The notes beneath the pieces were generated by a model. That model was not told where the DNA came from. It saw only the letters and a list, made by a program, of their open reading frames with translations, and searched no databases. DNA of 55,595 nt from Candidatus Blautia intestinavium (GTDB lineage: Bacteria; Bacillota; Clostridia; Lachnospirales; Lachnospiraceae): contig DXGV01000037.1 of assembly GCA_019113745.1 (NCBI GenBank), positions 1 to 55,595 on the forward strand, read 5' to 3'. Made by a program: the position numbers and the translations under genes. This document shows positions 33,858 through 42,367 of this stretch, in pieces. Position 1 is the first letter of the stretch. Every line of letters begins with the position of its first letter.

Positions 33858-34297
33858 ACCTCCTCTACGTGGATCGCCTGCTTCGGACAGGCCTTCACAC
33901 AGCTTGGCTCGCCGCCCAGATCCCTGCAGAAATCACATTTGATCACAACGCTGTGTGTCTCGTCGTCCGGCTTGAGAACGCCGTAGGGACAGTTCATGAC
34001 ACACATAAAGCAGGAGCCGCATTTTTCTCTGTCATAATAGACATGACCGTCCCGGGTATCCTTCGTCAGCGCCCCGCTCATGCAGGAAAGCACGCACTCC
34101 GGCTCGTCGCAGTGGCGGCAGAATACCGGTTTGTAGCCGTCCGCCGTCTTATAGATGAAATTGCGGCTCTCATTCGCCGGATCGCCGAGATCCAGCGTAT
34201 AGATATCGCCCGCGTCCTTCCGGTGAGCCTGCATGCACGCCAGGCTGCAGCTTTTGCAGCCGTCGCATTTATCCGCTTCTATGATAATTCTTCTCAT
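33854..34297 (-). CDS. CooF-like four-cluster ferredoxin
   Basis: A 147-residue iron-sulphur protein with four groups of cysteines: CDGCKSCSLAC, CRHCDEPECVLSC, CGSCFMCVMNC and CDFCRD...CVKACPK, enough for four [4Fe-4S] clusters, as in CooF and DmsB-type electron carriers. GTG at 34303 is a possible start; ATG at 34297, 8 bases after GGGGG, is preferred and begins MRRIIIEADKC. It is placed between cooS (12-base gap) and the FAD oxidoreductase and should carry electrons between them. Confidence 0.93.
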   Translation of the reverse strand: MRRIIIEADKCDGCKSCSLACMQAHRKDAGDIYTLDLGDPANESRNFIYKTADGYKPVFCRHCDEPECVLSCMSGALTKDTRDGHVYYDREKCGSCFMCVMNCPYGVLKPDDETHSVVIKCDFCRDLGGEPSCVKACPKQAIHVEEV

Positions 34298-34309
34298 GGT
34301 CACGTCCCC

Positions 34310-36196
34310 CTATCGGATATTCAGTCCGGCACGTTTTTCCATAATGATCTTTTCCAGAATATCCGCGCTCTCTTTCGCGTCGCCGTTGATGATCACCTGT
34401 CCGCCGGTAAGCTGCTTCATATCTTCTGTGAGAAGCTTCACTGCCAGGCCGCTTCCGGTAACGAAAGGCGGAAGTCCCAGATGCAGGGGAAGTCCCAGAG
34501 CCAGTCCGAAGCATCCGTCCGCAAGGGCCTGCTCCTCAAGCCACTGCGCGGCGGAGAGAACCAGAGGAAGCTGCGGAAGATCCACGCCAACCTCTTTCGC
34601 CAGTTCCGTAGCCACGATCTCCAGACGTCCGATAGCAAGACAGGGACCGAAATTCAGCACAGGCGGGATTCCCAGTTTCTCGCAGACTGCGCGCAGCTTC
34701 GGGCCCGCAAGCTCGGCTGCTTTGGGCTCCATCAGGCCGCAGTTCTCGATTCCGCCTGAAGAACAGCCTGCAGTCAGAACCAGGATATCCTTCGCGATCA
34801 GCTCTTTGGTAAGCTCTACGGAGAGCACGTCGTGTCCGCCCGCGGTCAGGTTGGAGCAGCCTACCACGCCGGCAATACCCTTGATATCTCCGGATACAAG
34901 AAGATCGATCAGCGGCTTCCAGGAATCTCCCAGGAACTTCTTCAGAGAGCCTTCGCTTACGCCGGTAAGAGTATCGTCGTTGCCATGTTCCGGGAAAAGG
35001 TTCATGGGAACGTTTCCTCTTCTCGCCTTATATGCTTCCACGATCTCGTCGATGATCTCCATGCTCTGCTGTTCTCTGTTCTCAAACACGAAAGGTTTTA
35101 GCTCGGCGTTGGCTTTTTTCGCCACGTCATCCAGACAGATCTGTTTGATCTTCAGCTCGTCGCAGATAGGTTCGATACCCGGAAGCGTACAGTTAAACTC
35201 AGAGAGTACCGCGTCGATGGCTCCTGTCGCCAGCACCGCCTCGCTGGTATAGTTATTTCCCGCATGTCCCTCGAACACTTCTGTATAATGAGCGCCGCGG
35301 AGCTGCAGATCCTGGCCTACGCAGGTACATCCAACCAGCTTGAAGCCTTTCGCTCCCGCCGCTTTCGCCTTCGCCACTGCCTCGTCGCTCTTCAGTCTCT
35401 CCTGAAGGTCCACGAAGATGGTGTGCTGATGTCCTGTGATCATAATGTTGATATAATCCGGATCCACCACACGGAGGCCTACGGGCGCCATGCGGAGCTC
35501 CGGCTCTCCCAGAAGCACGTCGTTGAGAAGGTTCGTAAGAGTCAGGCCGTAAAGTCCGGTGGAAATACCGAGCTTCAGACAGTCTGTGTACATGTCCACC
35601 GGGTCGGAGTTCAGGTTGGTGGAACATTTCACAACGCCGTGGAACACTTCGCCCTTGGCTCCGCCGGGAAGGATTCCCAGTTCTTTCCACTTCTCGAAGC
35701 GGGGAGCGTACGCAAGCTTCTCCACCAGTTCCATTTTCACATACTCCGGCTTGTACAGATCGTCCAGCACTTTCTGAGCAACCTTCTCCGCCTTCTCATA
35801 TTTATCCTCTGTCTCAATCCCGAAAACTTCCGCCAGGTGATTCAGAGCGTTCTCGCCCTTGATCTCTCCTTTTGTCTGAGCGGTCTTCAGCACATTAAGT
35901 GCCGTGTTCTCCACGATATGGATATAACAGCCGGATCCGGCCGCCACTGCTCTTAAGAAATTCCGGGCAACGATCACGTCCGCCGTCGCTCCGCAGATAC
36001 CTCTGGGCGCTTTCGGGGTAATACGGCAGGGGCCGTTGGAACAGAGACGGCAACAGACGCCCTGCAGGCCGAAACCGCACTTCGTACTCTGACTTTCCAC
36101 TCTGTGGTGGGAAGTTTCCATGGGAAGGCCCGCGATATATTTCTCCAGGGGCTTGTCCGCGCTCTTACATGTGGAACATCCAAAACATTCGTTCAT
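34310..36196 (-). CDS. cooS: Anaerobic carbon monoxide dehydrogenase catalytic subunit
   Basis: A 628-residue nickel-iron CODH that oxidises CO to CO2. All cluster ligands can be placed: C40 and C48 (D-cluster), C49, C52, C57 and C68 (B-cluster), and the C-cluster set H256, C292, C336, C447, C478, C519, in close register with Carboxydothermus CODH-II (H261, C295, C333, C446, C476, C526). The canonical CC at the nickel site is CTC (C290, C292) here. AAGGAGG lies 7 bases before ATG. No cooC maturation gene, acetyl-CoA synthase or hydrogenase is in the window, so the enzyme is not part of a local Wood-Ljungdahl cluster; electrons likely go to NAD(P) through CooF and the FAD protein. Confidence 0.96.
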   Translation of the reverse strand: MNECFGCSTCKSADKPLEKYIAGLPMETSHHRVESQSTKCGFGLQGVCCRLCSNGPCRITPKAPRGICGATADVIVARNFLRAVAAGSGCYIHIVENTALNVLKTAQTKGEIKGENALNHLAEVFGIETEDKYEKAEKVAQKVLDDLYKPEYVKMELVEKLAYAPRFEKWKELGILPGGAKGEVFHGVVKCSTNLNSDPVDMYTDCLKLGISTGLYGLTLTNLLNDVLLGEPELRMAPVGLRVVDPDYINIMITGHQHTIFVDLQERLKSDEAVAKAKAAGAKGFKLVGCTCVGQDLQLRGAHYTEVFEGHAGNNYTSEAVLATGAIDAVLSEFNCTLPGIEPICDELKIKQICLDDVAKKANAELKPFVFENREQQSMEIIDEIVEAYKARRGNVPMNLFPEHGNDDTLTGVSEGSLKKFLGDSWKPLIDLLVSGDIKGIAGVVGCSNLTAGGHDVLSVELTKELIAKDILVLTAGCSSGGIENCGLMEPKAAELAGPKLRAVCEKLGIPPVLNFGPCLAIGRLEIVATELAKEVGVDLPQLPLVLSAAQWLEEQALADGCFGLALGLPLHLGLPPFVTGSGLAVKLLTEDMKQLTGGQVIINGDAKESADILEKIIMEKRAGLNIR

Positions 36197-36245
36197 TAAC
36201 TGATCCTCCTTGGTGTAGTTTTTTTACTGAGTTTCTTTTATATGT

Positions 36246-36287
36246 CAGTGTACAGACAACATATTGTTATGTACATTAACACTATAC
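36246..36287. repeat. Dispersed palindromic repeat, copy A
   Basis: AGTGTACA-GACAACATATTGTTA-TGTACATTAACACTATA carries the ends shared with copies D and E (GTGTAC and GTACATTAACrCTAT) but a diverged loop. It lies in the 5' leader of the CooS operon. Confidence 0.5.
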
Positions 36288-36304
36288 CATTTTGTAACAG
36301 ATTC

Positions 36305-36334
36305 AGTATAACAAATCTGGATTAAATTAGTCAA
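36305..36334 (-). promoter_or_regulatory. Promoter of the CooS operon
   Basis: TTGACT (36329-36334, minus strand) and TATACT (36305-36310) are 18 bases apart, predicting a start near 36298 and a leader of about 100 bases. No clear regulator site was identified. The rest of 36197-36528 holds repeat copies A and B and AT-rich DNA. Confidence 0.65.
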
Positions 36335-36440
36335 TATCAACTCTGCCTAATTTACATCAGTTTATCGTTATTCTTTCATTGGCAAAACTCCTCATGGTCT
36401 TTCATTGCTTTTTTCCATCCGGCATGCTATATTTTACATA

Positions 36441-36500
36441 ACATTAACACACAGGGGACAACTCGTCCCAAACCGCGTAATTTAAGTAATTTTCAGCGTT
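36441..36500. repeat. Dispersed repeat, copy B
   Basis: ACATTAACACACAGGGGACA... and CCGCGTAATTTaag match copy C (CAAGGGGCAA, CCGCGTAATTT, CAGCG) and share the ACATTAACAC end of the palindromic family. Fragmentary and diverged. Confidence 0.45.
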
Positions 36501-36528
36501 CATTTCCATACCAACAAAGGAGTAGCCT

Positions 36529-38799
36529 ATGATTGAAAAAAGACTGCAGAAACGTTTGAGAAAAGCCACCATTCTCGTAATCTGTATCTGTACGGTATTT
36601 CTTATCTGCGGAGGGCTCTTTTCTTCCTATCTGGCGCGCACCAGGGAGGAATTTCTCAGAGAACAGGTGATTGCCGAAACAGAAGAATATAAAAACCGGA
36701 TTCTGAAACAACTGGAGGCTGATTTTCAGACTCTCTCTACTTTATCTGTGTTTCTGAACAGCGAATACATTTCCGATGCGGAACTTTTAGCCGAGCATCT
36801 CCGGCAGACACAGGAGTATAACGAATATATAACGATTGCTTATTATAATACTGACGGAAAAGGCGTTATCGCCAGCCGCGGCAGAGATATCCTGACCGGA
36901 GCCGGTCTGTCAGATCTCTCTCCGGAAGGAGCGGACAGTATAGAAAAAGCCCTGAACGGCGAATCCTGTGTTTCCAGACTGTTTGAAAGCCAGATTTCGG
37001 GTAACCGGGTATTTGTTTACAGTGTGCCTGTCTATGAAAATGGAAAAATCATAGGCGCTCTTGCCGCCAGCGATCATATTGAGATTTTTTCGGATATTCT
37101 TTCCGGCAATACCGTATTCGGCGGAGGAGGATATATTCATCTGATCGATTCCGAAGGGGATTTTCTTGTCCGTTCTTCTAACTCTGTAGTAAAAGATAAT
37201 GTTCCCTCGATTTTTGAAGGACCTTATCTTTCCGGAGAGTCAAGATCAAACGTGGAGGACGCTCTGGAAAATCAAAAAAGAATTTTTTCCTCTTTCAGTT
37301 ATAATGGACGCGACTATCCGTTTCTGTTAGAGCCCATAGGACTGAATAACTGGTATCTTTTCTGTGTCAATACAGGGGACAGTCTGAATGCGCGCACAGA
37401 TATTTCCACCCACATGGCGCAGCTTATGGCAGCCGCCATTGTACTTCTGGTAATCTTTCTGATGCTCTATGGATACCGGCTGATGCGCAATTATAATAAA
37501 GAGCTTCTTTATCTGGCGTACCATGACGCTCTTACCGGGGCGGAAAACATGTCCCGTTTCCGGCAGAAGCTTATCGAAACGCTGAAAACCGGCAGAGGAA
37601 GCGTGGCTGCATTTACCATACGGCAGTTTCCTTTCCTCACTGAAATTTTCGGAAAGGAAAAATCAGACCAGCTTCTCCGGCAGATCAGAGAGATAGCCGA
37701 CAGGCATATAACGGCGGAAGAATTTTTCTGCCGCGATGCGGAGGATCGTTTTTATCTTTTTTTCAAAGACACAGAGAAAAATATCATACGCCGACGTCTG
37801 GAGGCTTTCATCAGTGAAATTGAAAAAACCACAATTTTTAACCGAACCGATTATCAACTGGCCATATACTGCGGCGTGACTATCTCTTCCGACTCCGCCG
37901 ATCCTGAGGCTGAAGCCGAAAATATGCTGACGCATATTCATTTTGCCCTGAATAAAGCCAAAGGAGGGCACAGCAGCACGATCTGGTTCTTTGATACCGA
38001 ACTTCACAAGCAGGAGGAGCTGGAAAATTATATTGAAAGCCACATGCACAGCGCACTAGAAAACGGAGAATTCAAAATGTTCCTTCAGCCGAAAAAGGAT
38101 CTTCGAAGCGGTTCCCTGAATGGAGCGGAGGCGCTGGTACGCTGGCAGACAGAATCGGGGAAGATGATTTTTCCCGATCAGTTCATTCCATTATTTGAGT
38201 CCAACGGTTTCTGCACAAGCCTTGATCTATATATGGTAGAGCAGGCCTGCCGTCAGATCCGCACATGGCTTAACGGCGGTATGGAACCTGTGCCTATTTC
38301 TGTAAACCAGTCAAAACTTTTGTTTTTTGAAGGAGATTATGTGCACAAACTGACGGCTATCCTGACTAAATATCAGGTTCCCGCTCATTTTATCATTCTT
38401 GAAATACTGGAAGGGCTGGCGCTGGAAAACCTCGACGAACTGAACGAAAAAATCTCCCAGCTTCAGAAACTTGGCTTTCGTATCTCACTGGATGATTTCG
38501 GAAGCGGTTATTCTTCACTGAACATTCTGGGAAATCTGAAAATCGACGAAGTAAAACTGGACAGAGATTTTCTGATGAATGCCGCCGACCAGAACCAGAA
38601 CCGCGTCCGGCTGATCATGGAAGAAATCGTCCATATCGCCGGTCGTCTGGGAATTTCCACTCTGGCAGAGGGCGTAGAGACACCGAATGATGAACAGTTC
38701 ATCCGAAGTATCGGGTGCGACACCGGCCAGGGATATCTGTACAGCAGACCTCTGAGCGCAGAGGATTTTGATGAAAAATATATGAAGCATATGGTTTAA
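36529..38799 (+). CDS. Membrane c-di-GMP phosphodiesterase: extracellular sensor, degenerate GGDEF, EAL
   Basis: A 756-residue protein. Two transmembrane segments (about residues 15-36 and 293-318) enclose an extracellular Cache-type sensor. A GGDEF-fold domain follows (about 330-480) but the active motif reads AEDRF, so it cannot make c-di-GMP and may bind GTP. The C-terminal EAL domain (about 505-750) has EALVRW, the NQSKLL segment, EILEGL, DDFGSGYSSL, KLDRDF and EGVET, that is all metal and catalytic residues, so it should hydrolyse c-di-GMP. AAAGGAG precedes ATG. It stands alone on the plus strand, divergent from the CooS operon and closed by a terminator. Confidence 0.94.
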   Translation: MIEKRLQKRLRKATILVICICTVFLICGGLFSSYLARTREEFLREQVIAETEEYKNRILKQLEADFQTLSTLSVFLNSEYISDAELLAEHLRQTQEYNEYITIAYYNTDGKGVIASRGRDILTGAGLSDLSPEGADSIEKALNGESCVSRLFESQISGNRVFVYSVPVYENGKIIGALAASDHIEIFSDILSGNTVFGGGGYIHLIDSEGDFLVRSSNSVVKDNVPSIFEGPYLSGESRSNVEDALENQKRIFSSFSYNGRDYPFLLEPIGLNNWYLFCVNTGDSLNARTDISTHMAQLMAAAIVLLVIFLMLYGYRLMRNYNKELLYLAYHDALTGAENMSRFRQKLIETLKTGRGSVAAFTIRQFPFLTEIFGKEKSDQLLRQIREIADRHITAEEFFCRDAEDRFYLFFKDTEKNIIRRRLEAFISEIEKTTIFNRTDYQLAIYCGVTISSDSADPEAEAENMLTHIHFALNKAKGGHSSTIWFFDTELHKQEELENYIESHMHSALENGEFKMFLQPKKDLRSGSLNGAEALVRWQTESGKMIFPDQFIPLFESNGFCTSLDLYMVEQACRQIRTWLNGGMEPVPISVNQSKLLFFEGDYVHKLTAILTKYQVPAHFIILEILEGLALENLDELNEKISQLQKLGFRISLDDFGSGYSSLNILGNLKIDEVKLDRDFLMNAADQNQNRVRLIMEEIVHIAGRLGISTLAEGVETPNDEQFIRSIGCDTGQGYLYSRPLSAEDFDEKYMKHMV

Positions 38800-38807
38800 G
38801 GGATATA

Positions 38808-38853
38808 AAAAGCTTCAGAAGAAGAGACACCTCTTTTTCTGAAGCTTTTTTAT
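38808..38853. terminator. Bidirectional terminator between the EAL gene and eutP
   Basis: AAAGCTTCAGAA...AGAG pairs with CTCT...TTCTGAAGCTTT around ACAC; A/T runs on both sides suit both converging genes. Confidence 0.88.
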
Positions 38854-38898
38854 ATCTGTATACCTAAATCTGTATTTTTTATTTTATTTCAGGATTGT

Positions 38899-39432
38899 TC
38901 AGTTTCCGCTCTCTGCCGGGTACTTCACCCCATCCGGCAGCGGATCCCATTCGTTCAGTCCAAGTTCCTGTTTAAATTTCGCCTGTTCCAAAGTGAGCTT
39001 CGGTAAATCTTCTTTCAGATAATCCAGAAGCTCGTCAATCCCTTCCCTTGTCACATTATTGACAAGAAAAATACGCTCACATCCCGCATTGATCAGCCAT
39101 TGTCTTACCATGGGGATATTGGCATACGGAGAATCCGTCTTGGTAATGATCCCGATCAGCGGCCGCTGAATAAAACAACGGCTGCTATCCCCGAACAGAT
39201 TGAACGGTTCATCCGCCGCCTGCACAATAGCAACCACATCGGCCTCAAAAGAAAAGCAGGCCAGTCCCACGCTGAACCGCTTAGATTCCGCATACTCTCC
39301 CGGAGAGTCGATCGTATCGTCTTCTGTGGTAGTATATTGCGTTTTTACATAGTGAAGCTCTTCCCCTTTCAGCGCCTGTGTCAGAGAAGTTTTTCCCGCT
39401 TCGCTTCTGCCCATTAAAAATAATTTTTTCAC
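38899..39432 (-). CDS. eutP: EutP/PduV family microcompartment-associated GTPase-like protein
   Basis: A 177-residue P-loop protein. Walker A GRSEAGKTSL (residues 8-17), a switch-like TTTEDDTIDSPGEY and NKTD-like TKTDSPY (the guanine-specificity motif) identify the EutP/PduV family, linked to ethanolamine or propanediol microcompartments, where it has been proposed to act in assembly or as an acetate kinase. The start is GTG at 39432. It is the last gene of a three-gene group with two EutS-type shell genes. No ethanolamine ammonia-lyase, diol dehydratase or aldehyde dehydrogenase lies nearby. Confidence 0.88.
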   Translation of the reverse strand: MKKLFLMGRSEAGKTSLTQALKGEELHYVKTQYTTTEDDTIDSPGEYAESKRFSVGLACFSFEADVVAIVQAADEPFNLFGDSSRCFIQRPLIGIITKTDSPYANIPMVRQWLINAGCERIFLVNNVTREGIDELLDYLKEDLPKLTLEQAKFKQELGLNEWDPLPDGVKYPAESGN

Positions 39433-39487
39433 ATTGTCACCCTACTTTACTGCACCACATTCTCCTGTACAGGGTGCATACTGTTTC

Positions 39488-39916
39488 TTAGCTTTTATGA
39501 ATTTCACAGGTATGAAATCCCAGCACTTCCCTAAAAAAACGCACCACTTCCTCCACCGCAGTCTGAACTTCAGCCAGTCCGCCGGTGAGGATCAGTGATC
39601 CACAAAACCGATCCATAAATCCAATCTCCACATGAGCGCTTTTCACAGCTACGTCTGCGGCCACTACAACTGATTCCCAGGGAGTAAAACGGATAAGGCC
39701 GATTGATTCTCCTGTGTGATCCTCTCCTTCATGAACGCCGATATGCAGCGCCAGATTATGATAAACACTGGTATCGGAAGGGGTTATCACATGAGCCAGA
39801 CATACCTCTTTGCCTGGCACTCGAACACGGGTCATGCGCAGCTTTTTTCCCTTTAAATGTTCATAATCGTCATGGAACAGCTTTTCCAGAAGCTCCTCCT
39901 TTGTCATTCGAGCCAT
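39488..39916 (-). CDS. EutS-like microcompartment shell protein with N-terminal extension
   Basis: A 142-residue BMC-domain protein. The core resembles EutS/PduU: VPGKEVCLAHVITPSD, IGLIRFTPWESVVVAADVAVKSAHVEIGFMDRFCGSLILTGG and EEVVRFFREVLGFHTCEI, a circularly permuted BMC hexamer unit. About 28 extra charged residues (MARMTKEELLEKLFHDDYEHLKGKK) precede it, absent from the EutS encoded just upstream; they might be a targeting or assembly tail. It follows eutS by 11 bases with an AGGAAG-type site, and eutP follows after 55 bases. Confidence 0.86.
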   Translation of the reverse strand: MARMTKEELLEKLFHDDYEHLKGKKLRMTRVRVPGKEVCLAHVITPSDTSVYHNLALHIGVHEGEDHTGESIGLIRFTPWESVVVAADVAVKSAHVEIGFMDRFCGSLILTGGLAEVQTAVEEVVRFFREVLGFHTCEIHKS

Positions 39917-39927
39917 AGACCCACTTC

Positions 39928-40293
39928 CTACCTTTTCGTGATATTGCAGACAACATATCCCAGCGAATCCCGGAAATAGTTGACGATCTCTGTAAGAGCC
40001 GATGTCACATCTGAAATTTCCCCTGTAATGATCAGCGTTCCGGTAAAACGATCCGCAAATCCCAGATATACATTTCCGCTCTTTACCGCGATATCTGACG
40101 CGATAACTGCGGATTCAGGCGGAGTCATATTCATAATTCCAATCGCAGATGAACGGTAATCCAACTGAGGATTCAGTCCAAGCTTCTGGTATATGATCGG
40201 AGCCGGTCCTCCCATTACATGCGCAAAGGTAATTTCCTTTCCCGCCACTGTCTCCTGTACGATTCTTATCTGTTCTCCATGATCGTTTGCCAT
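39928..40293 (-). CDS. eutS: EutS/PduU-type microcompartment shell protein
   Basis: A 121-residue permuted BMC protein very like EutS: VAGKEITFAHVMG, IGIMNMTPPESAVIASDIAVKSGNVYLGFADRFTGTLIITGE and FFRDSLGYVVCNITKR. Such proteins form hexamers with a beta-barrel over the pore, usually minor shell components. GAGAGG precedes ATG. It is the first gene of the group (EutS, EutS-like, EutP). Two paralogues in tandem without a major BMC-H hexamer, pentamer or core enzyme is unusual. Confidence 0.92.
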   Translation of the reverse strand: MANDHGEQIRIVQETVAGKEITFAHVMGGPAPIIYQKLGLNPQLDYRSSAIGIMNMTPPESAVIASDIAVKSGNVYLGFADRFTGTLIITGEISDVTSALTEIVNYFRDSLGYVVCNITKR

Positions 40294-40397
40294 CTAAATT
40301 TCCTCTCTCTCAAAAAATTTTCATCTAAAAAAATGATACTATCCAGAAAATTTTCTGTCAAGTTGAAATCCTTTTGGAATCTGGTAATATTCTACGG

Positions 40398-40450
40398 TAG
40401 CGCCAGTGTACAAGGGGCAACACGCTCCAAGCCGCGTAATTTCAGCGGTT
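40398..40450. repeat. Dispersed repeat, copy C
   Basis: TAGCGcCAGTGTACAAGGGG and CCGCGTAATTTCAGCG resemble copy D at the left end (ATAGCGaCAGTGTACgAAGGG) and copy B at the right. It overlaps the intergenic space between the traX-like and eutS genes. Confidence 0.5.
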
Positions 40451-40487
40451 GTCCTTCCCGACATGTTCACATTTTCTGACACAGCAT

Positions 40488-41234
40488 TCAGCGAGCCGCC
40501 ATAAGCACTCTCAGTACGCCCAGCACTAACAGGTGCGCCGGATAAAACCAGTAGAAAAACCACTTGGAAAATTTTCTTCCGCTTTCCGCTCTCCTGCCAT
40601 TATAGAAACAGACGATCACTATACCGGAAAGGGCGATTCCTGCCATACATCCAAGCGCGTATAGAATATTGGTTCCGGTAGAAAAACGCTCCGCCCCTCC
40701 CGCCAGGCTCATCACCCCGAACAAAACGGCGGCAGCGGTAAAGGCAATTTTCAGCCGTTTTTCCGAATTCCGCGCCCATGCAAAAAGAAGGGTAAATACA
40801 GGCGCCAGAAGGGCCCAGTCACAGAACAGGGACAAAAAGATCAGAAGAGCGATCAGAACGTTTCTCACAGCTCCCGCCGGTATATTTTCCATAGCGCAAA
40901 GGATCCCGAAACACAGCAGCAGAGTGAAGATCATATTCAGGCCGTAAAATTCTATCACTCCCTGTTCCGTAAACGCAAGGCAGTATGGTATTTCGGAGAT
41001 CAGAGCGAACACGGCAAGTCTCTGGCCGTATTTCTTCCGTGAACGGGTATAATGAAATCCCTCCACCAGAAAATAGCACATGGTAATGGCGGTAAAATAT
41101 CCGATATCCAGAAACAGTTCCGCCAGAAGCGTGCCCGGCTCCATAAAGACAGTGGATATATGATTCAGGAGCATAGTCATCATGGCAATGTATTTAATGA
41201 CATCTCTGTTTAAAATCCTGCATTTTTCATTCAA
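40488..41234 (-). CDS. TraX family membrane protein
   Basis: A 248-residue polytopic protein with about eight hydrophobic segments. The N-terminal RDVIKYIAMMTMLLNHI and FLVEGFHYTRSRKKYGQRLAVFALISEIPY blocks are characteristic of the TraX/acyltransferase-like family (TraX acetylates F pilin; chromosomal relatives are widespread in Firmicutes and mostly unassigned). The C-terminal FYWFYPAHLLVLGVL is the usual closing segment. Start is TTG at 41234 after GAGGAAAAAAGG; no other start fits better. No conjugation genes are nearby, so transfer of DNA is not implied. Confidence 0.88.
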   Translation of the reverse strand: MNEKCRILNRDVIKYIAMMTMLLNHISTVFMEPGTLLAELFLDIGYFTAITMCYFLVEGFHYTRSRKKYGQRLAVFALISEIPYCLAFTEQGVIEFYGLNMIFTLLLCFGILCAMENIPAGAVRNVLIALLIFLSLFCDWALLAPVFTLLFAWARNSEKRLKIAFTAAAVLFGVMSLAGGAERFSTGTNILYALGCMAGIALSGIVIVCFYNGRRAESGRKFSKWFFYWFYPAHLLVLGVLRVLMAAR

Positions 41235-41263
41235 CCTTTTTTCCTCTTTTCCCGTTTCTTTTA

Positions 41264-42034
41264 TTAATGGCGGCTTTCATCACTGTATACTTCGCAGAAC
41301 CTGCAGGCAAAGGAGGGGGCTTCTCCTCCCATCCTAAGATGTGAGGTGTCGCCTACATGGAGAGCCCTGAAATAAGCGATTCCTTTCTGACGTTCTTCTG
41401 TGACCACTTCTGTAAATGAGGTGGGAAGAAGCGCCAGCGAATGCCAGAGGATAAAGGGCGATACATTCCACAGGTGAGCCAGCATGGCGCAGGTTACTCC
41501 AAAGTGGCAGAAGAAAGTCACCGTTTCCCTGCTTTCTTTTTCCACACGGTAATGATCCCCTTCCCGGACATATCCATATTCCGCCAGAAGGGCGTCCAGT
41601 TTCCCGGCAATGTTATCATAAGCTCTCACTGTATCGCTGCACCGGGCGACCTCTGAATTTCTCCACCCGTCGCGGCTCATATATTCAGGATGTGAGGAGA
41701 AATATGCAGGAACCATATCCCAGGGAATCCTGAGAACATATCTGCCTCCCTTCTTTTTTGTATCCGGATATGTCTCCTGAAGTTCAGGGGAATCATTAAT
41801 ATCCACCGTCGCCGGGAATTCCTGCAGCCATTCTTTTACCAACGCATTTTTTCCTGTAGCCTTCAGGCAGTACTCAGCAGTATGCTGCGCCCTTCCCAGA
41901 GGCGACATATAACAGTCTCCCAGATGCAGTTCCGGCGCCAGCTTTCCCAGAAGCGCCGCCTCTCTGTGCCCTTTTTCTGTCAGTGTATCATGCTCATAGT
42001 CCGGATCTCCGTGACGGACGAATATTATTCTCAT
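41264..42034 (-). CDS. Histidine phosphatase family protein
   Basis: A 256-residue phosphoglycerate-mutase-like phosphatase. The RHG motif FVRHGDPDY (residues 4-12), an arginine in the PLGRAQHTAEY segment and a second histidine in TFFCHFGVTC (about residue 175) fit the branch-1 catalytic site. Family members remove phosphate from sugar or nucleotide metabolites; no specific substrate can be assigned. GGAG precedes ATG by 7 bases. It is separated from the TraX gene by 29 bases in the same direction, so both may be one transcript. Confidence 0.92.
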   Translation of the reverse strand: MRIIFVRHGDPDYEHDTLTEKGHREAALLGKLAPELHLGDCYMSPLGRAQHTAEYCLKATGKNALVKEWLQEFPATVDINDSPELQETYPDTKKKGGRYVLRIPWDMVPAYFSSHPEYMSRDGWRNSEVARCSDTVRAYDNIAGKLDALLAEYGYVREGDHYRVEKESRETVTFFCHFGVTCAMLAHLWNVSPFILWHSLALLPTSFTEVVTEERQKGIAYFRALHVGDTSHLRMGGEAPSFACRFCEVYSDESRH

Positions 42035-42063
42035 AAGGAACTCCTCTCTTGTTTCATATTTTT

Positions 42064-42117
42064 ATAGCGACAGTGTACGAAGGGACAATACGGTTGTCCC
42101 TTGTACATTAACGCTAT
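42064..42117. repeat. Dispersed palindromic repeat, copy D
   Basis: ATAGCG at the left end and CGCTAT at the right are perfect inverted ends; inside, AGGGACAA pairs with TTGTCCCT around TACGG. This is the most complete hairpin copy. It lies in the 42035-42435 intergenic stretch. Confidence 0.75.
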
Positions 42118-42262
42118 CATCAGCTCAAAACCCATTATTTACACGATCATTTTATCATATGAAAAATCTTCATACAATGAAATTATACTGGAACCATTGT
42201 TTTGAAAAGGAAGATTCATTTGACATGAAAAACGCTAAAAAAACACTCTTTTAAGAAACTTA

Positions 42263-42291
42263 TTGAAACGATATCGGTTCTTTGTTATAAT
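42263..42291 (+). promoter_or_regulatory. Promoter of the LysR-family gene
   Basis: TTGAAA (42263-42268) and TATAAT (42286-42291) are exactly 17 bases apart; transcription would begin near 42298, giving a leader of about 138 bases that contains repeat copy E. The gene-free stretch 42035-42435 otherwise holds only copies D and E. Confidence 0.8.
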
Positions 42292-42367
42292 CTATAAAAA
42301 CTTTTTATAAACTTTTATGATTTAATCATTAATCATCCTGAAATCTAAGTACCATCTGTTTTCATTA

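Noticed and set aside
40741..41079. Possible conjugation link from the TraX-like gene
   Set aside because: Chromosomal TraX-family genes are common without conjugative elements and no relaxase, coupling protein or pilus gene is in the window.
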